Positions 22,922-34,198 of a DNA stretch of 64,000 nt are shown in pieces (position 1 is the first letter of the stretch; every line of letters starts with the position of its first letter). The notes below the pieces were generated by a model that was given only the letters and a program-made list of their open reading frames with translations, was not told the DNA's origin and searched no databases. Where the stretch lies: positions 932,501 through 996,500 of the forward strand of contig OX485805.1 of the NCBI GenBank assembly GCA_950295325.1, in the 5' to 3' direction. Source of the DNA: Polytrichum commune (lineage: Eukaryota > Streptophyta > Polytrichopsida > Polytrichales > Polytrichaceae). The position numbers were made by a program, and so were the translations under genes.

Positions 22922-24362
22922 GCATATTTGTGGTATTCTCCACGCTCATGAAAAGTGCATACGCAAGCAAGAATCTGTGAGACAAAATTGAATGGAGCTC
23001 TTCGTTTCCATTATACACGTCTAAAGTTCTGTATATCACATTATCAGAGCACTGGCTCTAAAACAGGATGTTGACACTATCCATGCCAGATGCCAGTAAC
23101 ACAGGTTTCCATGTCGCAAGCGGATGACCTTCAGATGAAAGACTGGATCAGACTCGTGCAATGACAGGCAGCCATCTTACAACACTGCTGAGTAAAACTT
23201 GTATTAACTCAAATGCAATCCATGTATATATAGAACAAAAGCAATGCGCATGGTCAGCAGAAGGGAGACCAAAGCTCAAGAGCAAGAAGCAAACAAGTTG
23301 ACGGCAACACAAAAATGTGACACAACCTCAACTCTTACATTGACATTGCATCAAAAACTGGCCATAAGCGAATGCCAACAATTTTGCCTTAAATATATCG
23401 CTAGAGGTCCCATGTGGATACCCTATTCTCAAGTTTCAAAATTATCTCAAAGTTTGAGAGGTGAAAAAAGGAAGTTCCACTATTTTCACCCATCTTCCAA
23501 AATAGTCTCTAATACATGATGAGCTAATGAGCTCTTAATAAAAATAAATTTCAAAGGAGGATCAAATCCACAGGGCTCAACGTCCTTCTTTGAGGCCAAG
23601 GACTTTACAAATAACTCTAATATGGAGATCATTTCTCAACAGGTTCCAACCATTCATTTCCTGACACATGCCACTTTTCTTTGTCAAATTTGTTCACGAC
23701 TAATCTGATCAGACTCATAGAGTAGTTGGTTAGCTGAAGAGTTTCAATCCTCAAATCCATGTGTATTTCTCCAACAAAGACTTGTTCATGCCATTAATTA
23801 GAGTTTTTTTTGTTGTGTTTTCCGAGGCATTGTGATTTTGGCTCTTAAGAAGTTAAGACCCTAGGCACATTTGTAATGGTCTTTGGGATGGTTTATATGC
23901 TCCTTCAACAAGCATTCAACAAACATGTTTGATTTAGATGCCATTCTTTGAGCAATTTGTTTCTTAATGATATAAGAATGGTGTCCTAGACCAACCTAGT
24001 TCAACCCCTCAGTGTCCAAGAGGCCAAGCGTGGCCTCTCCACTTACATCCATATGGTGCCTACATACTTTCATCTGCATCTAACCCTGTAGAAATTATCC
24101 AATGTCAAACTAGCTTGTTCATTGAAGACACATTTAAAACTAGTTGAATACCCTATTATAATCAAGGGCTTCGCGACGCTCCACCCAAAAATTGACGACG
24201 ATTGGTGTATTTATGTAGAATTTATGAGTTGTATTTTCAAATATGTGTTAATTCAAATATGGATATTGAAAGCATTCTTAAGTTGTTTATTTCAATAGTG
24301 CCATGGGGGTGGGGACCAGTAAAAATGATCTCCTCCTTGTTTATTTTGAGGAATCGTTTACA
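22922..24362. other. Non-coding sequence upstream of the right OST4 copy
   Basis: Inverted counterpart of 3200-4674. No supported gene. The 91-codon frame 23244-23519 has no recognisable domain and is not preserved in the left arm. Confidence 0.35.
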
Positions 24363-24386
24363 TAATAATAATAATAATAATAATAG
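24363..24386. repeat. (AAT)n microsatellite
   Basis: About eight uninterrupted AAT units. The left-arm counterpart (3205-3230) is an irregular TATTAAT stretch, so the array expanded after duplication. Confidence 0.85.
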
Positions 24387-24425
24387 AAGAATATCATGTT
24401 TCATGATATTACTCTAGGAACTCAT

Positions 24426-25530
24426 TGGTTTGTTTCTATTTGGTTCTTTGAAGGTCAAAGTGAGCTTCAAATTCTTCCCAAACGTCCATTCCCTGTCAAA
24501 AACTTGATTGTAATATATTCAAGAGCTGTAGAAATATTTTGTTGTGCAAGTCATTCATTTGAAACTTTGAATTCTCCAGGGAAGAAACTAAACCGCATAA
24601 TCAACTCAAAGTAAGGATTTTTATATTATTAAAGAATGGGTAGCTTAATTCTATGAGAATAATATGAAGCATATGTGTTGATGATGGGATGCTATCCATC
24701 TACAAGATACAAGATCATTCATTTGCCGGAGAAGCTCATGAACTTCATGAATGGTTTGTTGTAAGTTCAATAATGATTGCATTGATGCGGTTCAAAGGAA
24801 TCCCGACCCCAAAAGGAAAACACCACCGATTCAATAGAGGCACTAATAGTCCAGCCAACTAGACATTCCACATTGCCACATTTCATTCCACAAAAAATCC
24901 AAATCCAGCATTTTGCTAAGACTTGAGACTCCGGACTCACTTGACCAATATTTTGATACATCCATCAAAAAACCATGTTTCCACATTGTGCAAGTCACCC
25001 AAGACTATGAACCTGTCACTATTTCCAAATCGTGGATTTGGAATTGCGCAAGTAGCTTGTGACAATGAATCTTACTCACTCCTTGTAATTTGTATTTTTC
25101 CTTTCAAACGATGTCATAAGTCACAAAGATAATTAATGGAAAAAATTCCATTATCGTACACAAGTTGTAGTACATCATGTGAGCATGTGTAATGTTGTTT
25201 CTTGAATAAGATCACCAAACATTGTTTGTTTCATAAACCTATGACATTTTGAAAGGTTGATGACCTTAAGTGTGAATCGTTGGTTGGAACCTCTTGAGAA
25301 ATGATTTGCATATTAGAGTTATCCGTAAAGTCCTAGGCCTCAAAGAAGGACAAGCCATGTGGGTTTGATCCTTTTTTGAGAATTATTATTATTAAGAGCT
25401 CGCTGGTTCATCATGTATTAGAGCCTATTTTAAAATTTGGGTGAAAATATTGGGACTTCTTTTTTCCACCTCTCGAATTCTGACATAATTTTAAGATCCA
25501 AAATAAGGTATGCGCATGGGACCCGCTGTC
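24426..25530 (+). repeat. Duplicated block, further copy
   Basis: 24426-24740 resembles 33040-33360, 24770-25288 resembles 903-1430, and 25289-25530 resembles 3945-4190. The order of pieces differs from the other copies, showing rearrangement. No gene is seen. Confidence 0.55.
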
Positions 25531-25869
25531 CTAAATCCCAAATCAGCCTATCCAAGGCTAGCTTGGCCCACCCATCCTAATAAAATAACTAGAAAATCAG
25601 TTCTAAATAGCCCGACACCGCTCTTTGTGTATGGTGATTTAAGCATTAAGAAAAATTGGATGATTTTGTGTTAATTCTCATAAACTCAGGATTTGGTTCT
25701 CATAAACCTATGGTTCTCATAAACCTATGGTTTCATCTGCTTTTACATTACAAATAACTATTGAATTCAGACAGAATTGTGCAGCCGGGCCCTTCTCGTA
25801 GCACGGGCCGGGCGAGACACACCCGTCCCCCCCCCCAACCTGAAACCCTGTCTGTTGCCAAGCCCTGTC

Positions 25870-26420
25870 TAGTAACTTAACTTATAGTGCACACTGAGAT
25901 CGCCATCGCCACGCCATCAAGGTATGAATTTCTTCCACAGTCCGCTATGCAAGACGAACTGCAAATCTTGATTATTGCGGCTGTATGATTTCTTGTGACT
26001 TAACAATAAAATTGGTGCGTTTTTTGAGTGATTGCCAATTTGTGTTCTGGAAGTGTTTGATTGCACTGAAGTGATTGAGACCGATGTTCTTTTTGTAAAT
26101 TGAAGTTCGGTTGGTTTAGAAGTTGGTCTCAGAAGATATTTCTGAGCTATTTTTGGACTCGGGGTTGTGTAATGTGAAGGTTGATTTGTGTTACGGGAAA
26201 CCCTAATTGGTGGATTTGGATGGAATCGTTGTTGTGCTCCTGAAAATGGTTTGGATGTTCGCTTTCCAATCTCTTGGTGTTGGTGGATGGGTTGCATAAC
26301 TGGTACTAGGGCTTATGAAGAGATTCAGCGATGAATTGTAGGCGGAATTGTTGACATTTGCTTATGACCAGTTTTTGTTGGTATGCGTTTTCTAATTCCG
26401 AATCTGCTGCGACAGTGGCT
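25870..26420 (+). other. Probable relic of a plant 5'UTR and its intron
   Basis: CGCCACGCCATCAAG followed by GTATGAATTT (25907-25930) looks like an exon end with a plant donor site. About 450 bp of T-rich, intron-like sequence follows, including GGGAAACCCTAATTGG. The bases at 26350-26375 (TGACATTTGCTTATGACCAG) match the region upstream of both OST4 copies. No start codon and ORF follow; instead the sequence joins a fragment of the unknown ORF. It may be a displaced OST4 leader. Confidence 0.35.
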
Positions 26421-26521
26421 AAATTGGCTTCAGCTGCTACTCCGATGCTAATTCCAGCCTCTGCTGCAAACGACATGCTACCTTCCTGGAACAGTTGATC
26501 CCACGTAGGATTCTGTTCGAA
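26421..26521 (-). pseudogene. Fragment of the uncharacterised ORF family
   Basis: Reversed, this 100-bp piece matches codons around GFEQNPTWDQLFQEGSMSF and GISIGVAAEA of the right copy (about 20405-20510). Both ends are abrupt, at AAATTGGCTTC and TTCGAAACAGAATGG. It shows a third copy once existed or was partly duplicated. Confidence 0.75.
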
Positions 26522-27171
26522 ACAGAATGGGCATCACTCAATGCTGCAATAACAACAACTGTGATTCTCTGAAAACAAGTGGTGATTTGCGAGTCGAGCT
26601 TATCCAAGTGTTCGATTATCCATCAGAGTACATGTACTTTTAAAACTCGAATTTACTTTCCCATATGCAAAAGGCCATCATGGTAGGAAGAAAGATGATC
26701 TTGAGCTCTACACTTCAACGAAGACTAGAGGCAAATTAAGCAGGGGTGCGGTGATTGCCCCATAGACGTTGCGAGAAACTATGTGGGCAGGATCATGAGA
26801 TCAGATGAAGACATTGCAGGTACGACTATACTTGAACAGGATGTGTTCTATAGTGCGTACCTTTGATCTGTGTTTTCCAATGCAGACAAGATCTTCATCC
26901 CGAACGATAAGACAGGACTGTCCGCCCTGAGCGCGAATACCGCATCCGAATTCCGGCCAGACATGGTCGGGAATTAGGATGCTTGATGAACGTCCCATTG
27001 GCATTATGCCGGCGGAGATGGGTGGAGAGTGTTCTGACGGGCCATTGTAATTAGTGCTTTTTGGCCACTAATAATTCATCTCCGCACCAAGGATTCCAAA
27101 CCCAAATCTGTAAGGTAGATGGGTCTTAAGTGGCTCGTGATCTTAATCGGATTTTCTATCTGTGATTGGTA
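26522..27171 (+). repeat. Duplicated block Y, copy 2 (first part)
   Basis: Matches reversed 17940-18600 and direct 13741-14175. It contains the small relic frame at 26801-27045. Sequence resumes after the MITE insertion at 27893. Confidence 0.6.
26801..27045 (-). pseudogene. Relic of the small ~80-aa reading frame (copy 2)
   Basis: It starts from the same MARQNTLHP codons (ATG complement at 27043-27045) but shifts frame. The tail frame, PDHVWPEFGCGIRAQGGQ through EHILFKYSR, is open to the stop at 26801. This tail agrees with the copy at 18114-18311. Family unknown. Confidence 0.35.
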
Positions 27172-27890
27172 AGGTAGAGGGTGCTAAAACCAACACCCCA
27201 TCCAAAACCAACACCTATAAACGCCTCCCAATTACCAACACTCTACAACCTTGAACCGTACCCGGCGGTGTAGGAGTGTCTGGGCCCACGAAGTGACGGT
27301 TTTAGGTGCCATTAGTGGTGCCACCTCATAGCGGCCTCCATGACCTTCATGTAGGGTATGTAACGGGCTCCACTCTATTTCGGGTTGGTTCAAGGTGGGA
27401 TTAGGGTGGCTTGTCAATGCCTATTCTAGTCATTCTATTCACAACGCCAAGGAGGTAGGCCCACAAAGCACAAAAGGGTCATTTCCCGGGATGCAAAGGG
27501 GGTCGGTTCCCGGGATGCAAGGTGATGGTTTGCAAGCGAACCGGGAGGGATCATGGACGTAGCCGTGTGGCTTTGCATACCATTACTACTTGGGCTTTGA
27601 TGTAGTTTGGGTCTAGTACCCAGCTATGTTGTGTTGGTTCTAGGCAATGAAGGTGGGGGTCCTCATTATATGCGAGGTTGCCATACACGGGGCCTATGGA
27701 TTGGTATAAGGAAGCTAGTAGTTTTGACTTTGAATATTCATCAAATATTCAATTGAGACTAAAAATATTTTTTCTTTCTTGATACCTATGTTTAGCCCAA
27801 AGGCTAATATGAATATATATTTTATATATCAACCACATAGCCATATGTATGTGCAATAGCTTAAAGTGTTGGTTTAAGCACCCTCTACCT
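27172..27890. mobile_element. 719-bp TA-flanked MITE
   Basis: The ends AGGTAGAGGGTGCTAAAACC and GGTTTAAGCACCCTCTACCT are inverted repeats of about 24 bp with one mismatch, extending into CAACAC/GTGTT. They are flanked by TA on each side (27170-27171, 27891-27892). The paralog at 14180 reads GTGATTGGTATGTGGTTC with a single TA, the empty site. A TA duplication points to Tc1/mariner-type mobilisation. No ORF of note is inside. Confidence 0.85.
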
Positions 27891-28225
27891 TATGTGGTTC
27901 AGTGAGATCAAAGAGGAAACATCACAAAGACCCATGTTCTGACGGGCCATTCTAATTGGGAGGACTTAGTATGTATTTAATGAAGGGATCATCATAACAT
28001 TAGGGGTTGTCACACCTTCTCGGAGAATGAAGAATGGGAGTATGGAGAATGGAGAATGAGGAAAAAGAGGAGCCAATAGGATAGCTTCTCCATGGAGAAA
28101 GGTGTGACACCCCTTTGTGGCCCATGGAGAATGGAGAATGGAGAATGGAAATTACCATTGTCGCCCGCATGTGGTAAGAATTTGTGCTCTATTCACACGC
28201 TCAGATTTGAAGTCCGATCAACTAA

Positions 28226-29219
28226 GGGCGGCTTTATACACGGCCTGGGGCCAGCCGGAGCACTGGCCCGATTAAGCCCTCAATCCGGCCCCACTTTATG
28301 AACTTTTTTGGGGCCTATCCTTGTCACATGTAAAGTGGTGAGGCCCGGTTCTAGGGCCCGATGGTCTTGAGGGTTAAGTTTCACATAACTTACTGTGGTC
28401 AATGCCCGGTGTTCTTGACAATTAAGTTTCATGACACTTAATACTATGGGGGATGACATCTATAGGGTTGTGATTAGCGAATCGAAATTGGGTCCCACTA
28501 GACTAAATTGGGGCCTTTGAATCCAGTCCAGCGTCAAAATGCTCCTATAAATTTATCTACCATGTTCAATGGAGATTGATGGGTGTGGTTTAGAAGGTGC
28601 ACCATATTCTCGATTAACGGTTTAAATATTTCATTTTTGTCTTAAGTGCATAATTAGCACCTTAATTGTTGTGTTATTACCCTAATGCTATCATATTTAT
28701 ACTAATTGTTATTTTATTAGACTAATCCATAGCCTAAGCCATACCATATGGTTGATTAAATGCTTAAATGTTTCTTTTCTATCTTAAGTGTGTGATTAGC
28801 ATCCTAATTGTTGTGTTATTAGCCTAATTTTACCATATTTGTGCTAATTATTGTATTAGTGGACTAACCCATTGAATAATGCACGCCAAATTTTTGATCG
28901 ACAACTTAAAATGTTTCTTTTTATCTTAAGTGTATGATTAGCGTCTTAATTGTTGTGTCATTACCCTATTGCTAACATACTTATACTAATTGTTGTCTTA
29001 TTAGACCAACCCATAGCCTAAGTCATACCATGTGCTTGATTAAATACTTCAATGTTTCATTTTTATCTTAACTATGTGATTAGCACCCTAATTGTTGTAT
29101 TATTAGCCTAATGCTATCATATTTTAGCTAATTGATGCGTTATTATCGAGCGATCCTACTGGCCCAAATTTTGATAGTTCCAGCCGGCCCTCAATCCGGC
29201 CCCAAGTATAAAGTGGCCC
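28226..29219. mobile_element. 994-bp Harbinger-like element nested inside the previous one
   Basis: The termini GGGCGGCTTTATAC and GTATAAAGTGGCCC form an inverted repeat (12 of 14), with further pairing in GGCCGG-rich sequence. They are flanked by a TAA TSD (28223-28225 and 29220-29222). TAA/TTA target duplication with GGG/GGC termini is typical of PIF/Harbinger and Tourist elements. The interior is a tandem array, so there is no transposase. Confidence 0.75.
28620..29150. repeat. 142-bp tandem repeat array (~3.7 units)
   Basis: CTTAAGTG-like landmarks fall at 28641, 28783, 28925 and 29067, exactly 142 bp apart. Each unit carries ATGTTTC.TTTT.TCTTAA, GATTAGC..CTAATTGTTGT and CATATTTATACTAATTG. 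The array fills the interior of the Harbinger-like element. Confidence 0.85.
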
Positions 29220-29453
29220 TAAAGCCCCGCCGCAACAAAAAGAAGCGACCCTAGGTGAAAGAAGCAACCCCTTGGTGAAAAACAGTAAAACCTTCTCACA
29301 AGAAGTTTTCTCCATTCTCATTCTTCACCCGTGGAGGAGAAGAAGCTTTCTCCATTCTCCGAGAATGGGCCCTCCGCCATTCAAGGAGAGCGTGCCACAT
29401 CCCCATTCTCCATTCTCCGAGAACGGGAAGAAAGTGGTGTGACAACCCCTATT

Positions 29454-30501
29454 ATTTAGATCCATAACAGTGTTTTGTGGGAATGACAATATTCCACGGA
29501 ATATTCCTGAACATTCACCATATTTAGTCCGATGTATTAACATACTGACTACATATTTGCATCCAAGGGCATCGAGATCGTGTATCTAACCCGAATCTTT
29601 TATTCCATTGATGACCTAAAGTCGGAGATGACCTTTGTAATGAACTTTGAAGTGCTCAACAACTAAAGTTTCAACCACAATTTTTGATCATGTTCTATTC
29701 ACCTACATTGAAGTTGAACTGAAGAGGAGAATAGGTTAGGAGGACAGGTCATAACTCAATAAGGTAACAAAACAAAAGAACAAATTGTGCATCTGCCACA
29801 TTCTTTGCCAGTTTTAATGTACTTTCCTCATTCTTTCCCATCTGCACACTTCAAATCAAACTTTCAAGTCAACTTGAAGGCGCTGTAAACTCCAAGTTGC
29901 CATTTTCCGGGAGCCCCTTGAAATGGTGTAATTATCTTTGGGGATAGGTTTATGGGGAAAGAAGTTTTGGGTAATTTAACTGGAGCTTGAGTTTGTGATG
30001 TGGGTTTCTTTTGGTGTGTCTTTCCTGAATTTTTCCCCACTCCCCACTCCACCCAAATTGAATCCACAAATTGATTGGGCCACAGAGGTGTCATTTGTTT
30101 TAGTTTGTTGTTTTTTCCTGATTGAAAGTTTTAGTTGGGTGGTTGTTTCACATCTTTAGATCTTTGTTTTGGGTCATGTGGGGCTCTAGCAATGTACGGG
30201 GAGTACCGAGGTTTAGGTACGAGGTAGTCGAATTTTTTTGGAGAATTCCGAATGAGTTTGCAATGATTCGGATGAGGTACCAATGGAAAATTATCAAGGT
30301 CGGAAATCGACTGGTTCAAGGGAGAATAACAGACCAGCAATATGGCCAGTTGAGGCATCATAGTTTGGGATTTTTACCAAGTCAATTTTTTTGGTTTTTA
30401 TGCAAGTAGATAAAGGGACTAGGGATAGGACATAATTGTTACTAGGGTGATACTAGAATCAAGACTCAAAAGGTCAAAAACTATGAAGGCTAATTTATGG
30501 T
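29454..30501 (+). repeat. Duplicated block Y, copy 2 (middle part)
   Basis: Aligns with 14345-15400. The 95-codon frame 30122-30409 contains FAMIRMRYQWKIIKVGN, also seen with changes at 15169-15290, but frames break in each copy and no family is recognised. No intact gene. Confidence 0.5.
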
Positions 30502-32000
30502 CACGGGGAGGTCACTCAGTAGGATTTTTGTGTACCACGTGCGGCGGAGGGGTATTTGTTTAGGGGCTATTTACCTCCAAGGCACGAATTAAAAGCTCCC
30601 TATAATTACATAATATTCTAAAATGGCCTATTTTTTTGTACCCTACCATTACTTATAATGCCCATGTCATTGAAATTTTTTGTAGTCTATATTCCTTTTA
30701 ATTAAAAAAAACTGAATTTAAGAATGTATGCAATGCAAAAGTGATGGGAAAAGCATGGCAACAAAAATATAAAAATTACGTACCATTGCAAAAACCAAGT
30801 ACAAAAACTTAAAGTGATTATACAAAAAGAAGACTTAGGATGGAACACAACATGATTGAGTGTGTGTTTACAAACACAACAAGATTGTGTGTGTGTTCAC
30901 AAACACAACACCCGCTCCATAAAAATCCTTTATTCAAAATCACTTTACATGCTAGTGAAGACCAAAACCATATAGTATGAAACACTTTAAGCTTGGTCAT
31001 GAATCTTATATAGTTCGTTCTGTCACAAACTTGGACAGTTGCTCTGAATCATTCCTATCAAGAGTGTACACCTCATTTGTAGAATTGTAGCTCATGGTTA
31101 CCGTAGATATAATGCAATCTACATCAATCCATTTGCTATCCGTGTGATCATACTTAAATTTGTTACGGCCTAGATATTTTCTATAATATTGCAACATTAC
31201 TTCGATGTGGGGATTATTAGGATTTCTCCTCCCTGATTCCTCCGTTCGAGCAAGAAGGTCAACCACTTGCCTAAGTACTCCAAATTGTTTCCCATTGCGC
31301 CGCCGCATAGCCTGCACCCTACCCACCCACCATGAATTGGAATCTACTCCGTTCAATATGTTAGTAGCATTTCCAGCTTGAACATCAGTCATTGAACGTC
31401 CCCTTTTTCGTTTGGCAGCGGATTTTACAGTTGACAATAGCATTGTTGTGCTCCGTTGGACAAAATGCATCCCACAATCAAATCCTATAGATAACAAACT
31501 TGATCCACATGAAGATCTTGCTTGAAGACAATTATCATGGTTGTTAAAATGAATACTATGTTTAATTCTTGCTAATCTATCTTTGGATAGAAAAGCATCA
31601 CCATTGAGTTGCGAGACAAACGTTGACTTGTAAATGGAATGCCCATCAACTTCTACGGTTGGCAAAAAATTTCCGGTTCTCTGTACTGAGGCTTCCAATT
31701 TCATCCATTTTTGGGTGAATGATGAGTAATTTTTCATCCATCCCTCGTGAGGCATGCGTACAAAATTGATTATACTAAACATACATGCTAAGATCCTTAT
31801 TTTTAGCCCCTATATTATTTTTACTAAAAGGGAATGGCCCATATTTTATACCTATCTATTTTACTTGTAATGGGCTTATGTACTTTTAATGGACCCTTCA
31901 TTATTTGGAATTCTTTTATAAATTTTATGTCAAATGATTTTAATCCTCCCTATATTATGCCGCACGTCGTTTTTAAAATGCACTAAGTGACCTCCCCGCG
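30502..32000 (-). mobile_element. 1499-bp DNA transposon with 8-bp TSD and an internal ORF
   Basis: The ends CACGGGGAGGTCACTCAGT and ACTAAGTGACCTCCCCGCG form an inverted repeat of about 19 bp with two mismatches. They are flanked by a perfect 8-bp TSD, TTTATGGT (30494-30501 and 32001-32008). The paralog at 15391 reads GCTAATTTATGGTTGGTTCC with one copy of the site. A further ACGTGCG motif lies about 40-50 bp inside each end, in inverted orientation. One long ORF (31006-31782) is on the minus strand. The 8-bp TSD fits hAT or KDZ/Zisupton-like elements, but the ends do not fit the hAT pattern, so the superfamily is open. Confidence 0.85.
31006..31782 (-). CDS. 258-aa protein of the 1499-bp transposon, family not recognised
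   Basis: This uninterrupted frame starts MFSIINFVRMPHEGWMKNYS and ends LSKFVTERTI. Residues 119-128 are a basic cluster (VKSAAKRKRG), a possible nuclear localisation signal. The C-terminal half looks globular: SNSWWVGRVQAMRRR, then LQYYRKYLGRNKFKYD, then a region with WIDVDCIISTV. I see no RNase H-fold DDE triad with normal spacing, so a full transposase is not obvious. It may be the C-terminal part of one, or a captured host exon. It sits centrally in the element and is the only coding sequence there. An intact frame of this length in AT-rich repeat DNA suggests recent selection or recent insertion. Confidence 0.5.
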   Translation of the reverse strand: MFSIINFVRMPHEGWMKNYSSFTQKWMKLEASVQRTGNFLPTVEVDGHSIYKSTFVSQLNGDAFLSKDRLARIKHSIHFNNHDNCLQARSSCGSSLLSIGFDCGMHFVQRSTTMLLSTVKSAAKRKRGRSMTDVQAGNATNILNGVDSNSWWVGRVQAMRRRNGKQFGVLRQVVDLLARTEESGRRNPNNPHIEVMLQYYRKYLGRNKFKYDHTDSKWIDVDCIISTVTMSYNSTNEVYTLDRNDSEQLSKFVTERTI

Positions 32001-32008
32001 TTTATGGT

Positions 32009-34190
32009 TGGTTTTGTTGTCACTGGGCCGATTAGGGTTTTGAGGCTATAAGCAGCCATGGACCCTCTCTCACAAGTATAAGAAGAGTTTGAGCCCCTTG
32101 GGCAGGGTACCTCACTCCTTCATTGGGTTTTTGTTTCTCTACCTCATTCTTGCTCTAAGCTTCTACTTCTGCTCTTGTGTTTCAATTGGTGTTTCCAAGC
32201 TCCATGTTTGGCTTCAAGCTCGGTGGGTGGCTTCTAATCTTTCACCACTTGTCAATCTCGTTCAAGGGTACGTTGAATTAGGTGCTAAAATGTTGATTTT
32301 CTCTTCATCTTTTCTTTTGGTTTTGCAATTGTGGGTAGCAATAATCATGGTGATTGTGGCCATGTCCGAACAATCGATCGAGTGCAGACCGAGTGTTGTT
32401 GTTCGCGGGTGCATGGAGGTTCGAAGAACATTTATGCTAGATTTTCATGTTGGTGGGTTGACTGTAGGTTGTGGGTGTTTTTGGTGGTTTGGGGGATTGG
32501 TTGGGAGTGATTCAAGGCCTGGGTTTGATTTGCATCAATGAACTTTAGGTCATTACAGTGCCATTAGATTCAATTATGAAGGCAAATTGATTGCTTTCAA
32601 CACAAATACACCCCCTTGAAAGCATAGCACCAATTTTCTTTTATGAAATAAAATAGAACCCGACTTACTATACATAGCTTTGAAATATACCGAAATAAAA
32701 TTTAGAAACTAGGAAAATTCTTGAATGGTAAAGGTACATCTCAGAATCTAAGTGAGAAAAAAAAACTAACTTTTGGTAGCTTCCGAGTAAAAAGAAAAAA
32801 AGTTGAACCTCTTTATGAAGGGTAGGAAATGTACTGATTTTTGTATGGAACTCCCCGGACGGTGGGCTCTAGGTCTTTGAAGTATTGGGTACCCGAGGAG
32901 TTTTGGGATTCGCTTGAGAGAAATCTCTTCTTGGTGGGGTGTGAACTCAGAGGACTTGGATTTGGGCAAAGGGATTGGATCATGTGTCTCTCACTAGTAT
33001 TGAATGCATGTTGTGTTGAATGTGGTTTTTTTCTTTTTGGTTCTTTGAGGGTCAAAGTGAGCTTCAAATTCTTCCCAGACCTCCATTCCCCATCAAAAAT
33101 TTGGTTGCAATATATTTAGGAGCTGTAGAAATATTATGTTGTGCAAGTCATTCATTTGAAACTTTGAATTCTTCAAGGATGAAACTGAACCGTGTAATCA
33201 ACTCGAAGCAAGGATGTTTATATCATAAAACAATGGGTACCTTTATTTTATGAGAATAATCTAAGGTATACATGTTGATGATGGGATGCCATTCATTTAC
33301 AAGATGCAAGATCGTTCATTTGCTTGAGAAGCTCATGAACTTCATGAATTGTTGCTACAGGCTCAGTATTGATTGCAATGATGCGAATCAAGGGAATCCC
33401 CACCCCAAAAGGAAAATACCACCAATGCATTTTGCTAAGACTTGAGATTCCGGACTAACTGGTCCAAAATTTTGATACATCCATCAAGAAACCATCTTTC
33501 CAAATTATGCAAGTAGCCCAAGACAATGAACCTTCAACTATTTCCAAATTGTGGATTTGGAATTGCGCAAATAGCATGAGACACAAAATCTTACTCACTC
33601 CTTGTAATTTGTACTTTGCCTTTCAAACAATGTCATAAGTCACAAAGATAATCAATAAAAAAATGCATTACCATACACAGGTTGCAGTACATCATGTGAG
33701 CAGGTGCAGTGTTGTTTCCTGCATAAGATCACCAAACATTGTTTGTTTCATAAACCTATGACATTTTGGAAGGTTGGTGACCTTAAGTGTGAATTGTTGG
33801 TGTTATTTTCACTTTGGTTAAGATAACACATACCTATCCACTTCTATCCATGAAAAAGAACCCAACACGTTGGTACCAAGTAAATAAGGTGATGATGACA
33901 TCATGGACATCCTCAAAGGGTCTTTGTACCTTACTTCTCACATGACTTGGATGCAACAATCATCATGTTTATATTGCAGTTCAACATAAGATTACACTTG
34001 AGTTGACACATATGTGCCCCTCCAAGTTCCCCACCACTACACATGATCGTTGATGAAGAACTATGTTTTCTAAGTAGACGCAAAACAATTGAGGTCACTT
34101 CAATATGAAAGCAAGCAAGCAAGGGCACCGCATATTATTTACAAGTATGCAATCGAGCAATTTGATCTAATACTTCATGATTGATCATGT
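32009..34190 (+). repeat. Duplicated block, copy 2 (last part)
   Basis: 32009-32053 continues the block interrupted by the 1499-bp element. 32054-33690 is absent from copy 1 at 15432. 33363-34190 matches 903-1671 plus 2866-3010 and lacks the CACTA-like insertion. A frame at 32089-32541 (150 codons) has two hydrophobic stretches but no recognised family and no conserved homologue here, so I do not call it a gene. Confidence 0.5.
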
Positions 34191-34198
34191 GTTGAACT

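Larger units (their letters stand above)
18632..24425 (+). repeat. Right arm of the large inverted duplication
   Basis: This is the reverse-complement counterpart of 3172-10815, with OST4, the 384-bp MITE and the unknown ORF in the same relative order. It lacks the 328-bp and 1509-bp insertions of the left arm. The inner edge is at CACGACAATGAAAAACAAAAGC-like sequence around 18632 (reversed), where similarity to the left arm ends. Confidence 0.85.
28002..29450. mobile_element. 1449-bp inverted-repeat transposon with GGAGAATGG subterminal repeats
   Basis: The ends AGGGGTTGTCACACC and GGTGTGACAACCCCT are perfect 15-bp inverted repeats. ATT flanks both sides (27999-28001, 29451-29453), and the paralog at 14341 lacks the insert. 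Subterminal regions on both sides are rich in GGAGAATGG / CCATTCTCC repeats in inverted orientation, extending the ends to over 100 bp of imperfect inverted repeat. The 3-bp TSD and G-rich end resemble PIF/Harbinger, but no transposase is present and a second element is inserted inside. Confidence 0.8.

Noticed and set aside
25917-26297. 126-codon minus-strand ORF
   Set aside because: It is the antisense of T-rich intron-like sequence and has no recognisable domain.
30122-30409. 95-codon ORF shared with 15169-15351
   Set aside because: Frames break at different points in the copies and no family is recognised; treated as duplicated non-coding sequence.
32089-32541. 150-codon ORF with hydrophobic stretches
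   Set aside because: No recognised family and no second copy with the frame preserved. T-rich sequence alone gives such frames.
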